This document shows, in pieces, positions 5,968 through 13,257 of a stretch of DNA of 13,257 bases. The notes beneath the pieces were generated by a model. That model was given only the letters and a program-made list of their open reading frames with translations. It was not told where the DNA came from and did not search any database. The translations under genes were made by a program, and so were the position numbers. The stretch's first letter is position 1; each line of letters opens with the position of its first letter. The stretch is taken from assembly GCA_937960785.1 (NCBI GenBank), contig CALGOZ010000094.1, positions 1-13,257 on the forward strand, in the 5' to 3' direction. This stretch comes from an uncultured Pseudogracilibacillus sp. (lineage in GTDB: Bacteria > Bacillota > Bacilli > Bacillales > Amphibacillaceae).

Positions 5968-6010
5968 GAAAAGAGCAGTGCCGAAGTTTAGTAGGCGCTC
6001 TTTTCTTTCT
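5968..6010 (+). terminator. hairpin attenuator between binding protein and permease
   Basis: GAAAAGAGC (5968-5976) pairs with GCTCTTTTC (5997-6005). GCC (5980-5982) pairs with GGC (5994-5996) around an 11-base loop, with three bases bulged. A T-rich tract follows (TTTTCTTTCTTATTTC). It should end a fraction of transcripts after the binding-protein gene, giving more receptor than permease, as is common in such operons. It also argues against the GTG at 5978 as the permease start, since that codon lies in the stem. Confidence 0.7.
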
Positions 6011-6037
6011 TATTTCAATGGAGAGGAAGGTGTGAAA

Positions 6038-8062
6038 ATGAGTAAAAAAGATCGAGATACAGAAAAGATAAAGCAGCAATTAAATATTGACGAAATAGAA
6101 GAAGACGAAGAAAAGGCACAAGAAATATTAGAGAAATACGACCGTGAAAGTCAATACCGAACGAGAATTGGTAAATGGGCTTGGGTCGTAACCTTTTTAG
6201 GAGTTGCCTTAACTGTATTCCATATATACTCCGGCTATTTTGGAACTTTACCCTCTCAAAAACAAGGAGCAATTCATCTCGGCACTGCATTAGGGCTCAT
6301 TTTCCTGTTGTATCCAGCTAAAAAAGGATTACAACATAAACAGAAAACAGTACCTTGGTACGACGTAATTTTAGCTTTTACAGCGATGTATGTTACGTAC
6401 CATAAAATTATCTTTTTTGATTCGATTATTCAAAGCCGAATTACAGGGTACAGTTTAACAGATACAATTATTTCAATTATAGCTATTTTACTATTATTAG
6501 AAGCGACTCGTAGAACAGTCGGCTTACCGATTGTAATTGTTGCTTCGATAATGATTTTATATGCGATTTTTGGAGAATATATTCCGACACGGATATTATC
6601 TCATCCTGGTTTTTCCTTTGACCGTGTAGCTACGAACTTATGGTATCAAGAAAGTGGAGTTTTTGGTACTCCAATTCAAATATCGGCAAAATTTATTTAC
6701 TTATTCTTATTTTTCGGAGTTATGTTAATTCATACACGAATTGGTCAGTTTTTTAATGACTTAGCTTTCGCCTTAACCGGACGATTTACCGGTGGTACAG
6801 CAAAAGCAGCCGTAGCAGCTAGTGCTCTACAAGGAATGGTATCAGGTAGTTCAGTAGGTAATACGGTAGCCTCCGGATCGTTTACTATTCCAATGATGAA
6901 AAATTCCGGCTTTAAACCAGAATTTGCTGCAGGAACAGAAGCATCTGCTTCAACAGGTGGGCAAATTATGCCACCTATTATGGGTGCAGCTGCCTTTATT
7001 ATGATGGAATATTTAGGAGTATCTTACGGTGTTATAATGGCAACAGCTGCAATTCCAGCTATTTTATATTTCACTGGTATTTTTATCGGAACACATTTTG
7101 AAGCGAAAAAACTAGGTATTGTAGGATTACCGAAATCCCAACTACCTGATCTTCGCGAACAGATGTTACGTTATGGTTATATGTTATTACCGTTATTTGT
7201 CATTATTGGAGCAGTAATGATCGGCTATACACCGCAACGTGCTGCGATATATGGAATTGTTGCAGCCTATGTTGTAAGCCTTGTTCGTAAGGAATCCCGT
7301 ATGTCTTTTCGAAAAACAATCTATGTCTTCGAACAAGGTGCTCGAGTTGCACTACCAGTAATTGCTGCCGTTGCTACAGCAGGTATTATCGCTGGGGTCG
7401 TAAGTATTACCGGTCTCGGAGCGAAATTTGCAACAGGAATTATTGCATTATCCGGAGGACATTTGTTTTTAGCCTTATTTTTCACGATGATTGCCTGCTT
7501 AATTTTAGGTATGGGATTACCAACAACAGCAAACTATGTTGTAACAGCGACAATTGCTGCACCAGCCTTAATTAACGGTTTTGATTTAGCACCGATTGCA
7601 GTTCATATGTTTGTGTTTTATTTCGGTATTGTAGCGGATATTACACCACCGGTTAGTTTGGCAGCTTACGCTGGAGCAGGTATAGCGCAGGCGAACCCAT
7701 TTAAGAGTGGTGTAACAGCAGTAAAATTAGCTATTGCAGCCTTCATTATTCCGTATATATTCGTATATGACCCAATTTTAGTGCTAGTCGATGTCACACC
7801 TATACCATTAGTTATTTCGATTGCAACAGCAATTTTAGGTATGATTGGTGTCAGCAGTTCGATGATTGGCTACTTCAAAAGAAACTCATTCTACTGGGAG
7901 CGTATTTTATTATTCATCGGTGGAATTATGCTTATTATGCCAGAGAATATTACGAATTTAGTAGGTTTAGTAATTTACGTCTTCGTTTGGATTATGCAGA
8001 GCCGACGTGGAGATGACGGAGGAAATAAAGAAAATCAGATGAATAGTCCAGCGACAGTGTAA
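6038..8062 (+). CDS. TRAP transporter fused permease (TAXI type, 4TM/12TM fusion)
   Basis: A 674-residue inner-membrane protein combining the small (DctQ-like) and large (DctM-like) TRAP subunits, as is usual for TAXI systems. It imports a solute delivered by the binding protein, driven by an ion gradient. An acidic, coil-like N-terminus (to about residue 40) precedes many hydrophobic segments. DctM signatures are GMVSGSSVGNTVASGSF from residue 266, ASASTGGQIMPPIMGAAAF shortly after, LGMGLPTTANYVV from 490, and PPVSLAAYAGAGIA further on. AGGAAGG at 6024-6030 gives ideal spacing to ATG 6038. A longer frame from GTG 5978 is possible but overlaps the attenuator hairpin. There is no sign of truncation or permutation in this gene. 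The hydrophilic C-terminus is short. Confidence 0.93.
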   Translation: MSKKDRDTEKIKQQLNIDEIEEDEEKAQEILEKYDRESQYRTRIGKWAWVVTFLGVALTVFHIYSGYFGTLPSQKQGAIHLGTALGLIFLLYPAKKGLQHKQKTVPWYDVILAFTAMYVTYHKIIFFDSIIQSRITGYSLTDTIISIIAILLLLEATRRTVGLPIVIVASIMILYAIFGEYIPTRILSHPGFSFDRVATNLWYQESGVFGTPIQISAKFIYLFLFFGVMLIHTRIGQFFNDLAFALTGRFTGGTAKAAVAASALQGMVSGSSVGNTVASGSFTIPMMKNSGFKPEFAAGTEASASTGGQIMPPIMGAAAFIMMEYLGVSYGVIMATAAIPAILYFTGIFIGTHFEAKKLGIVGLPKSQLPDLREQMLRYGYMLLPLFVIIGAVMIGYTPQRAAIYGIVAAYVVSLVRKESRMSFRKTIYVFEQGARVALPVIAAVATAGIIAGVVSITGLGAKFATGIIALSGGHLFLALFFTMIACLILGMGLPTTANYVVTATIAAPALINGFDLAPIAVHMFVFYFGIVADITPPVSLAAYAGAGIAQANPFKSGVTAVKLAIAAFIIPYIFVYDPILVLVDVTPIPLVISIATAILGMIGVSSSMIGYFKRNSFYWERILLFIGGIMLIMPENITNLVGLVIYVFVWIMQSRRGDDGGNKENQMNSPATV

Positions 8063-8072
8063 AAGGTATATT

Positions 8073-8122
8073 GCCTCGCCCTTAGGTAAAAATGATGATA
8101 GAGCGGTGTACGAGGCGAAGGG
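8073..8122 (+). promoter_or_regulatory. leader structure in front of the YdjO-like gene
   Basis: GCCTCG (8073-8078) pairs with CGAGGC (8111-8116). The adjacent CCCTT (8079-8083) could instead pair with AAGGG (8118-8122), part of the ribosome site. The two pairings exclude each other in a simple fold, so the leader could switch between open and closed ribosome-site states. No U-run follows, so it is not a terminator. Tentative. Confidence 0.3.
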
Positions 8123-8132
8123 AGTTGAAAAA

Positions 8133-8315
8133 GTGGGATTTTCACGAGGACGTCGTGAACCATTACCAGAAGTAGAAACAATAGTATGGTCATGTACGAA
8201 CGACGATTGTAATGGATGGATGCGCGATTCGTTTAGTTTTCAGGAGGAACCAAATTGCCCTCTCTGTGAATCAGAAATGTTAAAAGAAACCCGAGTGCTA
8301 CCAAAGTTAGAGTAG
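8133..8315 (+). CDS. ydjO: YdjO-like small zinc-binding protein (cold-inducible YdjO family)
   Basis: A 60-residue soluble protein with two cysteine pairs, CTNDDC and CPLC, and the family-typical stretch CNGWMRDSF between them. The four cysteines should bind one zinc. B. subtilis YdjO is described as cold-inducible, but the molecular role is unknown. GGGAG at 8120-8124 is well placed for GTG 8133 (MGFSRGRREPLPE). The frame extends upstream to GTG 8106 without a ribosome site. The gene follows the permease by 70 bases with no terminator between them, so read-through transcription is possible, and it ends at a strong terminator. Confidence 0.85.
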   Translation: MGFSRGRREPLPEVETIVWSCTNDDCNGWMRDSFSFQEEPNCPLCESEMLKETRVLPKLE

Positions 8316-8330
8316 TTAAACAAATGAAAT

Positions 8331-8372
8331 AGGAGCTGTTTGCTATTATTGCAGACGGCTCTTTTTTCTTTT
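8331..8372 (+). terminator. intrinsic terminator after the YdjO-like gene
   Basis: GAGCTGTTTGC (8333-8343) pairs along its whole length with GCAGACGGCTC (8351-8361), including two G-U pairs, around a 7-base loop. TTTTTTCTTTT follows. It closes the TRAP-TAXI/YdjO transcription unit. Confidence 0.92.
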
Positions 8373-8393
8373 ACACTTAAATTTATGAAACGA

Positions 8394-8422
8394 TTCAATT
8401 TTTATATGAGGATGCATATAAT
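8394..8422 (+). promoter_or_regulatory. promoter of the P-loop protein gene
   Basis: TTCAAT (8394-8399) and a perfect -10 TATAAT (8417-8422) are 17 bases apart, with transcription starting near 8429. The longer CATATAAT also resembles a sigma-E -10, but no matching -35 was seen. Confidence 0.45.
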
Positions 8423-8452
8423 AAAACGAAAACAAAAATAGAAGGTGTAAAC

Positions 8453-9490
8453 ATGACACGTATAATTCCGTATTTTGTTGAAGGGCATACTGGAAAGGGT
8501 TATATTAATTTAATTGAAAATAATATAACATCTCTAGAGAAAGTTGTTTTTTTACAAAATAAAAATCCTTTTGTCCTTGCGTATATTTTTCAAATGTTAC
8601 GGGATGAGATATTATTCAATATAAACTCTCCTGTTGAAATAATTCAAAGCATCGAACGTTCGGATTATATCGATGGAATAATCGTCCGCAATTTAGGTGT
8701 CGCTATTTTAAATGAAAAACTAAATCATTCCCTCAATACTATGAAAGAAAAGGTACAGTTACTTGAAGTACCGATTTCCCTTTCAAATCGATTAGTAACT
8801 TTAGATCATAAAAGACAAATCCAAAGAGCGTACGAACATTTTCAAAAAGGCCTTACCATTCATGAAGAGCTCGAACGAGTATATATAAATGAAATGGATT
8901 TTACAAAGGCTGATAAAGTTATTGATAAACTACTTCATTCGCTTTTTAATGAAGTAGAGAAAATGGAAGGCCCTTTTAGCAAGGTAGAAAGGCTATTTGG
9001 AACAAATACTCCCGATGGAATCGTAAATAAAATACCACAATTAATCGAAGGCTTTACGAAAAAGATCTTTATTACTGGTCGAGCTGGTACTGGAAAATCT
9101 TATTTGATGAACCAAGTTGTAAAACGTTGTCAAGAACTTTCATTAAACGTTGAAATTTATCGTTGTAGCTTAGATCCGGATAGTATCGATATGCTACTTA
9201 TTCGTGATTTAAATGTATGTATTCACGATAATACCTCACCACATATCGTATCGCTTGATGAAGATGTGGAAATTATTGATATGTTTAAAGAAACGGTAAA
9301 TGAAAAGGTGGAAACAATCGAAAGAGATAAAATAAATCAACTTCAAAGGGCTTATAAAAAGGAAATGAAATTAGGAATTCAGTCTCTAGCAAAGTTAAAA
9401 CAGACTAATTCAGTAATTGTAACGAAACGAGAGCAAGAACAGCTAGATCGATTCGCTAAAGAACTTAAGAATAAGTTTTTATCACCTTAG
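8453..9490 (+). CDS. two-domain P-loop NTPase-like protein with degenerate first domain (PRK06851-like)
   Basis: A 345-residue cytoplasmic protein built of two related halves. The second half has a full Walker A motif, FITGRAGTGKS, at 206-216. It is followed by the family pattern YRCSLDPDSIDMLLIRDLNVCIHDNTSPH, split here as YRCSLDPDS and DMLLIRDLNVCIHD (to about 259). The first half follows the same pattern (IDGIIVRNLGVAILNE at 73-88), but its expected nucleotide loop reads VVFLQNKNPFVLAYIF and has lost the glycines and the GKS. Only the second site should bind nucleotide. The C-terminal 70 residues are charged and helical. GAAGGTG at 8441-8447 supports ATG 8453. The overall pattern matches an uncharacterised ATPase family of Bacillus and Clostridia that I remember as PRK06851. 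No function can be given. Confidence 0.7.
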   Translation: MTRIIPYFVEGHTGKGYINLIENNITSLEKVVFLQNKNPFVLAYIFQMLRDEILFNINSPVEIIQSIERSDYIDGIIVRNLGVAILNEKLNHSLNTMKEKVQLLEVPISLSNRLVTLDHKRQIQRAYEHFQKGLTIHEELERVYINEMDFTKADKVIDKLLHSLFNEVEKMEGPFSKVERLFGTNTPDGIVNKIPQLIEGFTKKIFITGRAGTGKSYLMNQVVKRCQELSLNVEIYRCSLDPDSIDMLLIRDLNVCIHDNTSPHIVSLDEDVEIIDMFKETVNEKVETIERDKINQLQRAYKKEMKLGIQSLAKLKQTNSVIVTKREQEQLDRFAKELKNKFLSP

Positions 9491-9604
9491 TAAGCGTGAT
9501 AGTTGAGTTAAATATATTGTAAGTCCGGTTTCTCTTAAGGAACACTACTAAAAATAACAAATTCCTACTAAAAAATATAGTAAAACAACAATCAATTTCA
9601 ACTC

Positions 9605-9633
9605 TTGTAATTATTCAGAAAATATAGTAAAAT
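9605..9633 (+). promoter_or_regulatory. promoter of the IDEAL-domain gene
   Basis: TTGTAA (9605-9610) and TAAAAT (9628-9633) are 17 bases apart, about 40 bases before the start codon. The rest of the 173-bp gap (9491-9663) holds nothing I recognise apart from AT-rich short repeats. Confidence 0.5.
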
Positions 9634-9672
9634 GTTTTAAAAGAAAACCCTTTCAATTAGGAGGTGGGTAAA

Positions 9673-10122
9673 ATGGTAACAGTGAAAATGTTAAAGCCAT
9701 ATTACATTAAGATGAACTCTGAATATATAAAGATTATTTTGGCATACCAATATTTCACGTTGCTTATTGATCAAAAGTTATACCATTTTGTTCCAATTGA
9801 AGGTCGCGAAATTTTAATAAATCGAAAAACAAAAAAAGTGGTAAACACCGAAACAAAGTTTGCGTTTCAAAAAGATGACGATATAATTTATATAACGATG
9901 AAGAAGCTTACGTCTCTCGTTGACTTTATGGATCAGTTAGGAGAAATTATTAAACCTTATTATGAAAATCCGATGGCAACATTTGAAGAGGATATAGAAT
10001 TGAGCGAATCAACGAATAAATTAATTCGTAAGTTAGAATTAGATAATGTTAAACGTTTAATCGATGAATCTTTAGATAAGCGGGATGAAGAGACGTTTAA
10101 AGAATTAATAAAACTATTATAA
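9673..10122 (+). CDS. IDEAL-domain protein
   Basis: A 149-residue cytoplasmic protein. The C-terminal 30 residues, DNVKRLIDESLDKRDEETF followed by KELIKLL, match the short IDEAL helix-turn-helix-like motif of Firmicute proteins (pattern IDxALDxxDxExFxxL). The first ~95 residues look like beta strands (ILAYQYFTLLIDQKLYHFVPI, split after the first 20 residues) with basic patches, and I do not recognise this domain. An acidic linker (about 103-118) joins the two. IDEAL motifs occur in small regulatory or adaptor-like proteins, but their function is mostly unknown. AGGAGGTG at 9659-9666 fixes ATG 9673 as the start; the open frame continues nine bases upstream. It ends at a strong shared terminator. 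Confidence 0.75.
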   Translation: MVTVKMLKPYYIKMNSEYIKIILAYQYFTLLIDQKLYHFVPIEGREILINRKTKKVVNTETKFAFQKDDDIIYITMKKLTSLVDFMDQLGEIIKPYYENPMATFEEDIELSESTNKLIRKLELDNVKRLIDESLDKRDEETFKELIKLL

Positions 10123-10165
10123 AAAAGAGCTTCACCTTACGCGTTGAGGGAAGCTCTTTTCTTGT
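10123..10165. terminator. bidirectional terminator between the IDEAL gene and the PBP gene
   Basis: AAAAGAGCTTC (10123-10133) pairs perfectly with GAAGCTCTTTT (10150-10160), and CCT (10135-10137) pairs with AGG (10147-10149) around a 9-base loop. A U-rich tract follows on both strands. It serves both convergent genes. Confidence 0.92.
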
Positions 10166-10189
10166 CTTTATTTTTCGTAAACTATTAAT

Positions 10190-12223
10190 TTATTTTAACT
10201 TTTCATACTGTTCGATAATGTTTGCCACCTTTTCAGCAACAAAAGTACTTGTGCCTAGCTCTTCTATTTCTTCGATTAACATCGCTACAATCAAATCTTC
10301 ACTTTCAGTTGGATAGCCAACGAACCAACCATTCTCAGAACCTTTAGTATCACGGGTAACTTTTAATTCCGCTGTACCAGTTTTACCTGATATAGCAACA
10401 TCTAAATCTTTTAATTTAGAAGCGGTCCCTTTAGTTACAACTTTTCGTAAATAACTGTTTAATTTTTCTGTATGTTCTTTTGCAAGGACATTTTCTTTCC
10501 ATTGTTCACCTTTCTGATCGGAAGTTAATAAGATAGGTTTAACAATATTGCCGTCATTAATAATTGGAGAATAAAGTAGAGCTAAATGTAGTACACTTAC
10601 TTCAATTTCTCCTTGACCATAGCTTGTATTTGCTCTTAAAACTTCATCTTCCAATGTACCACTATTTGATATTTGTGATTGTTTAATTGGTAAGGAAATA
10701 GGCAACTCTTCGTTAAAACCGAAAGCTTTAAATCCTTCGACCATTTTTTTGTTTCCCATTTCAATGGCTTTCATAGCAAAATAAATGTTGTCAGAACGAA
10801 CGAGGGCATCTTCTAAATCGACAGGGCCATCCGATGTACTTACCCTTGTTACATGATAATCTTTCCAATTATCCTTTTTCCATGTTAGACCTTCAATCTC
10901 GATTTTTTCCTCATGGGTAATCGTTCCATTTTCTAAGCCGATTGCTGCAAAAACAGGTTTTAACACGGAACCAGGAGCATAGGTTGCGGCATACCTATTG
11001 ACAAACGGTTGATTTTTATCATTCATTAACTTCTCCCATTCTGATTGACTTATCCCATAAGTTAATGGGAGTGGGTCGAAGGAAGGGCTGTTTACAAGGG
11101 CTAGAATCTCCCCTGTCTTTGGATGTAGGGCGACAGCAGTACCTTTTAACTTACCCTCAAATTCTTCATAAATAAACTCTTGTAAGTTAATATCGATTGT
11201 TAGTTGAAGTTTTTTACCATGTACGACTTCCTTTTCAGCAAGTGTCGTGTAGATTGGCTCATCGGTTTCGTCTTCTTTTTCGATTAAAATTTTAACTCCG
11301 GCTTCACCTCGAAGTTCTGTTTCGTACAGCTTTTCTAAGCCACGTTTTCCGATTAAATCATCTCCACGATACGAATTATCATCGATTTCCTTTAATTCTT
11401 CTTCTGTAATTTTACCGACATATCCTATTAAATGAGCAATCGCTTCAGAAGAAGGATAAATTCTTCCCGACGTCTCCTGCATTGACACGGACGGAATAGT
11501 ACGCAATTTTTCTAATGTATCTTCATCTGATTTAGGTACATCACGTAATGGTACGAAATGATCGGATTGAACCCAGTCAGCTTCTATTTCTTGTTTAATC
11601 GATTCGGTTGATAAATGTAATAGATTTGCTATCTCTTTTATTTCTGTCTCTTTATTAACGAACTTTTCTGGTACGACTCCGACTTTATAAGCTATATCGT
11701 TAATCGCAAGGGGCATATCATTTCTATCGAGAATTTCTCCTCTTTCTGGTTCTGTTCGTTCAATGCGAATTTTTCCCCCATCAGCTAACTCAGGAAAAAT
11801 TAAACCAGGATCCCAATCGACTAACCATAGGATTTCTTCTTGTTTTTCTTTCTCTTTTACATAACGTTCGAGGTTAATTTCGTAGGAGAAGGCTATTTCT
11901 CCGGCAATACTATCCATGGTGACATCAAGAGGAATTGCTAATTTGTTTTCGTTATGGTCATACTCAATTTCTTCATAAGTTATATGTACATCGTCAACTT
12001 CTAAATCGTTATAAACTTTTGTATAACGATCGACAAAGGATTCTGTATCATATTTGGCTTTCGCATCTTCGGTTAACCATTCATACATTTGTGAAAAGTC
12101 TTGTTGCTCCCACAAATTGATATAAACTTCTAAATGTTCAAAAGGTGTAATGTTCTCTGTTTTTGAACAACTTATGACAAAAGTGAAACAAAATATAAGA
12201 AAAAAAAGTACAAATTTTCGCAT
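10190..12223 (-). CDS. pbpC: class B penicillin-binding protein, PbpC/MecA type lipoprotein
   Basis: A 677-residue peptidoglycan transpeptidase on the outer face of the membrane. The N-terminus is a signal peptide ending in VISC, so C19 should be lipid-modified. Residues ~25-145 form the NTF2-like MecA N-domain, ~155-320 the PBP dimerisation domain (RGEILDRND near 161-169), and ~340-677 the transpeptidase. Active-site motifs are SVLK (S419 nucleophile, K422), SDN (477-479) and KTGT (614-617). B. subtilis PBP3 (PbpC) has the same layout and similar length. MecA-like relatives often bind beta-lactams weakly, but that is inferred by family only. ATG 12223 has the purine-rich GGTGGTGGAT upstream. 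It is convergent with the IDEAL gene and divergent from the small gene at 12448. Confidence 0.92.
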   Translation of the reverse strand: MRKFVLFFLIFCFTFVISCSKTENITPFEHLEVYINLWEQQDFSQMYEWLTEDAKAKYDTESFVDRYTKVYNDLEVDDVHITYEEIEYDHNENKLAIPLDVTMDSIAGEIAFSYEINLERYVKEKEKQEEILWLVDWDPGLIFPELADGGKIRIERTEPERGEILDRNDMPLAINDIAYKVGVVPEKFVNKETEIKEIANLLHLSTESIKQEIEADWVQSDHFVPLRDVPKSDEDTLEKLRTIPSVSMQETSGRIYPSSEAIAHLIGYVGKITEEELKEIDDNSYRGDDLIGKRGLEKLYETELRGEAGVKILIEKEDETDEPIYTTLAEKEVVHGKKLQLTIDINLQEFIYEEFEGKLKGTAVALHPKTGEILALVNSPSFDPLPLTYGISQSEWEKLMNDKNQPFVNRYAATYAPGSVLKPVFAAIGLENGTITHEEKIEIEGLTWKKDNWKDYHVTRVSTSDGPVDLEDALVRSDNIYFAMKAIEMGNKKMVEGFKAFGFNEELPISLPIKQSQISNSGTLEDEVLRANTSYGQGEIEVSVLHLALLYSPIINDGNIVKPILLTSDQKGEQWKENVLAKEHTEKLNSYLRKVVTKGTASKLKDLDVAISGKTGTAELKVTRDTKGSENGWFVGYPTESEDLIVAMLIEEIEELGTSTFVAEKVANIIEQYEKLK

Positions 12224-12365
12224 TTACTATCCACCACCGTTTTGACTTTTGCTTATTTCAACTATCATATTAGATTTATAATAGAGAAAAGTGATACAAA
12301 AAAAGGAATTTAGTAACAAACTGATTAATAAATGTATATAATATAATTAAAAGTTCTACTCTTGC

Positions 12366-12394
12366 TTGTCGAATGAAAGAATTTTGTATATGAT
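12366..12394 (+). promoter_or_regulatory. promoter of the small gene at 12448
   Basis: TTGTCG (12366-12371) and TATGAT (12389-12394) are exactly 17 bases apart, about 50 bases before the ATG. The 224-bp gap 12224-12447 otherwise holds only AT-rich sequence. No clear PBP promoter was found on the minus strand. Confidence 0.45.
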
Positions 12395-12447
12395 TATATT
12401 AATAAATTAGTAATTTAAAAATTACTATGAGTTGTGGGTGATTGCAC

Positions 12448-12594
12448 ATGGAACAAATAAAATTGAAATATTTGTTAGAAAATCTGATTAAAGAGATAGA
12501 GAATAACGACTATGTCACAATCGATGGTATCGTTAACAAGCTCTCCTTAGAAATAAAGACGAACATCTTATACAAAGACCTCAAAGAATCATGA
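12448..12594 (+). CDS. small 48-residue protein of unknown function
   Basis: A short open frame encoding 48 residues, starting MEQIKLKYLLENLIKEIEN and ending NILYKDLKES. It is charged and probably mostly helical. An amphipathic first helix has leucine and isoleucine spaced every three to four residues. There is no signal, no membrane segment and no cysteine. GGGTGAT at 12436-12442 is well spaced from the ATG, and a sigma-A-like promoter lies at 12366-12394. Both support a real gene. I do not recognise the family. Its stop overlaps the stop of the convergent YvyE gene in the 6-bp palindrome TCATGA. Confidence 0.6.
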   Translation: MEQIKLKYLLENLIKEIENNDYVTIDGIVNKLSLEIKTNILYKDLKES

Positions 12595-13233
12595 GGAAAA
12601 GAGATTGATATCTCTTTCGACGAATTTTTGTTCAATCGTCGATAACGTAACATCGCCGTTTGTTACGTCGATTATTTCACTGTTAAATTGTTCGGTTTGT
12701 TCAATTGGCACGTATACATCGAGTTGAACGTTTTCTAAATATTCAATATGTTCAATCAGATAGTTTGATTCAGTTAAAAAGTTTTGCACTTTACCTAATA
12801 AAGGATATTCGATAAGTACTCGATAACCTTGCATACGTTCACGTTGGACAACTCCAATTGCTTTGATTGTTTCAGATGTGACAGAGCTATAAGCGCGGAT
12901 TAATCCACCGGCACCTAGCTTCACACCACCAAAATACCGGGTAATGACGACGACGGTATTTTTAAGAGATAGGCGCTTTAAAACTTCTAACATTGGTATC
13001 CCTGCGGTTCCGCTTGGCTCGCCGTCATCATTTGCTTTTTGATGTTGATCTTGTTCACCTATCACATAGGCGAAGCAATTGTGAGTTGCATTGTGATGCT
13101 TCTTTTGTATACTTTGGATAAATGCTTGAGCCTCTGCTTCTGTGTCAGCACGAGCAATGTGCCCGATAAAACGCGATTTTTGAATTATTACTTCATGAGT
13201 ACCGGATTGTTTAATTGTGTAATAATGCGACAT
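12589..13233 (-). CDS. yvyE: YvyE/YigZ family protein (IMPACT/UPF0029)
   Basis: A 214-residue cytoplasmic protein of the YigZ/IMPACT family, resembling B. subtilis YvyE. Hallmarks in the N-terminal UPF0029 domain are KSRFIGH, HHNATHNCFAYVIGE, KANDDGEPSGTAG and TRYFGGVKLGAGGLIRAYS. The last ~75 residues form the DUF1949 ferredoxin-like domain. The eukaryotic relative IMPACT regulates translation through Gcn1/Gcn2; the bacterial role is not established. ATG 13233 aligns best with YvyE, while TTG 13239 is two codons earlier and closer to AAAGGAAAG (13249-13241), so the exact start is uncertain. The upstream region runs off the window. The stop overlaps that of the convergent small gene. Confidence 0.93.
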   Translation of the reverse strand: MSHYYTIKQSGTHEVIIQKSRFIGHIARADTEAEAQAFIQSIQKKHHNATHNCFAYVIGEQDQHQKANDDGEPSGTAGIPMLEVLKRLSLKNTVVVITRYFGGVKLGAGGLIRAYSSVTSETIKAIGVVQRERMQGYRVLIEYPLLGKVQNFLTESNYLIEHIEYLENVQLDVYVPIEQTEQFNSEIIDVTNGDVTLSTIEQKFVERDINLFSS

Positions 13234-13257
13234 GGACAATCTTTCCTTTACATAACG

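Noticed and set aside
5978..6037. GTG 5978 as the permease start, giving 20 extra residues
   Set aside because: The codon lies inside a terminator-like hairpin, and ATG 6038 has a better ribosome site and a family-like N-terminus.
9546..9633. Direct repeats such as AAAATATAGTAAAA and CTACTAAAAA before the IDEAL gene
   Set aside because: They are short, AT-rich and irregularly spaced. One copy overlaps the promoter -10, so similarity may be trivial.

Overview
The window looks like chromosomal DNA of a low-GC, endospore-forming Bacillaceae bacterium. The evidence is AT-rich codon use, strong AGGAGG-type ribosome sites with frequent GTG/TTG starts, and gene families shared with Bacillus subtilis (PerR, YgzB, YdjO, YvyE/YigZ, a PbpC/MecA-type penicillin-binding protein, an IDEAL-domain protein). 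Several genes have better-supported starts inside the longest open frame, and these are the coordinates given here.

Layout. 1-416: a non-coding array of 52-bp tandem repeats. Five or six copies are near-perfect, then the copies decay to the right. 417-759: no intact gene, only a minus-strand hairpin terminator and what looks like a short decayed gene end. 760-2430 (+): a small K+ channel pore protein, the peroxiredoxin Bcp, and the peroxide sensor PerR with a perfect PerR box upstream. 2436-4647 (-): ygzB followed by a PabB-PabC fusion gene for p-aminobenzoate synthesis, convergent with perR across a shared terminator. 4687-4891: a divergent promoter region. 4892-8315 (+): a TRAP-TAXI uptake system (binding protein, hairpin attenuator, fused permease) followed by a YdjO-type small zinc-finger protein. 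8453-10122 (+): a P-loop protein with a degenerate first half, and an IDEAL-domain protein. 10190-12223 (-): a class B penicillin-binding lipoprotein. 12448-12594 (+): a 48-codon small gene of unknown function. 12589-13233 (-): YvyE/YigZ.

The standout observation is the TAXI binding protein at 4892-5929. Its two halves are in the wrong order. After a normal lipoprotein signal peptide comes the segment that forms the C-terminal half in known TAXI proteins. A short linker follows, then the segment that is normally N-terminal, and the gene stops exactly where the first segment would normally begin. This is a circular permutation of a solute-binding protein with nothing obvious missing. It sits in front of an apparently normal permease gene.

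Functional themes. Peroxide defence (Bcp, PerR), folate precursor synthesis (PabB-PabC) and wall synthesis (PBP) are housekeeping. The TRAP-TAXI operon is probably for organic acid or amino acid uptake, but its substrate cannot be read from sequence. Family assignments come from recognised motifs and remembered family sequences; no database search was run.
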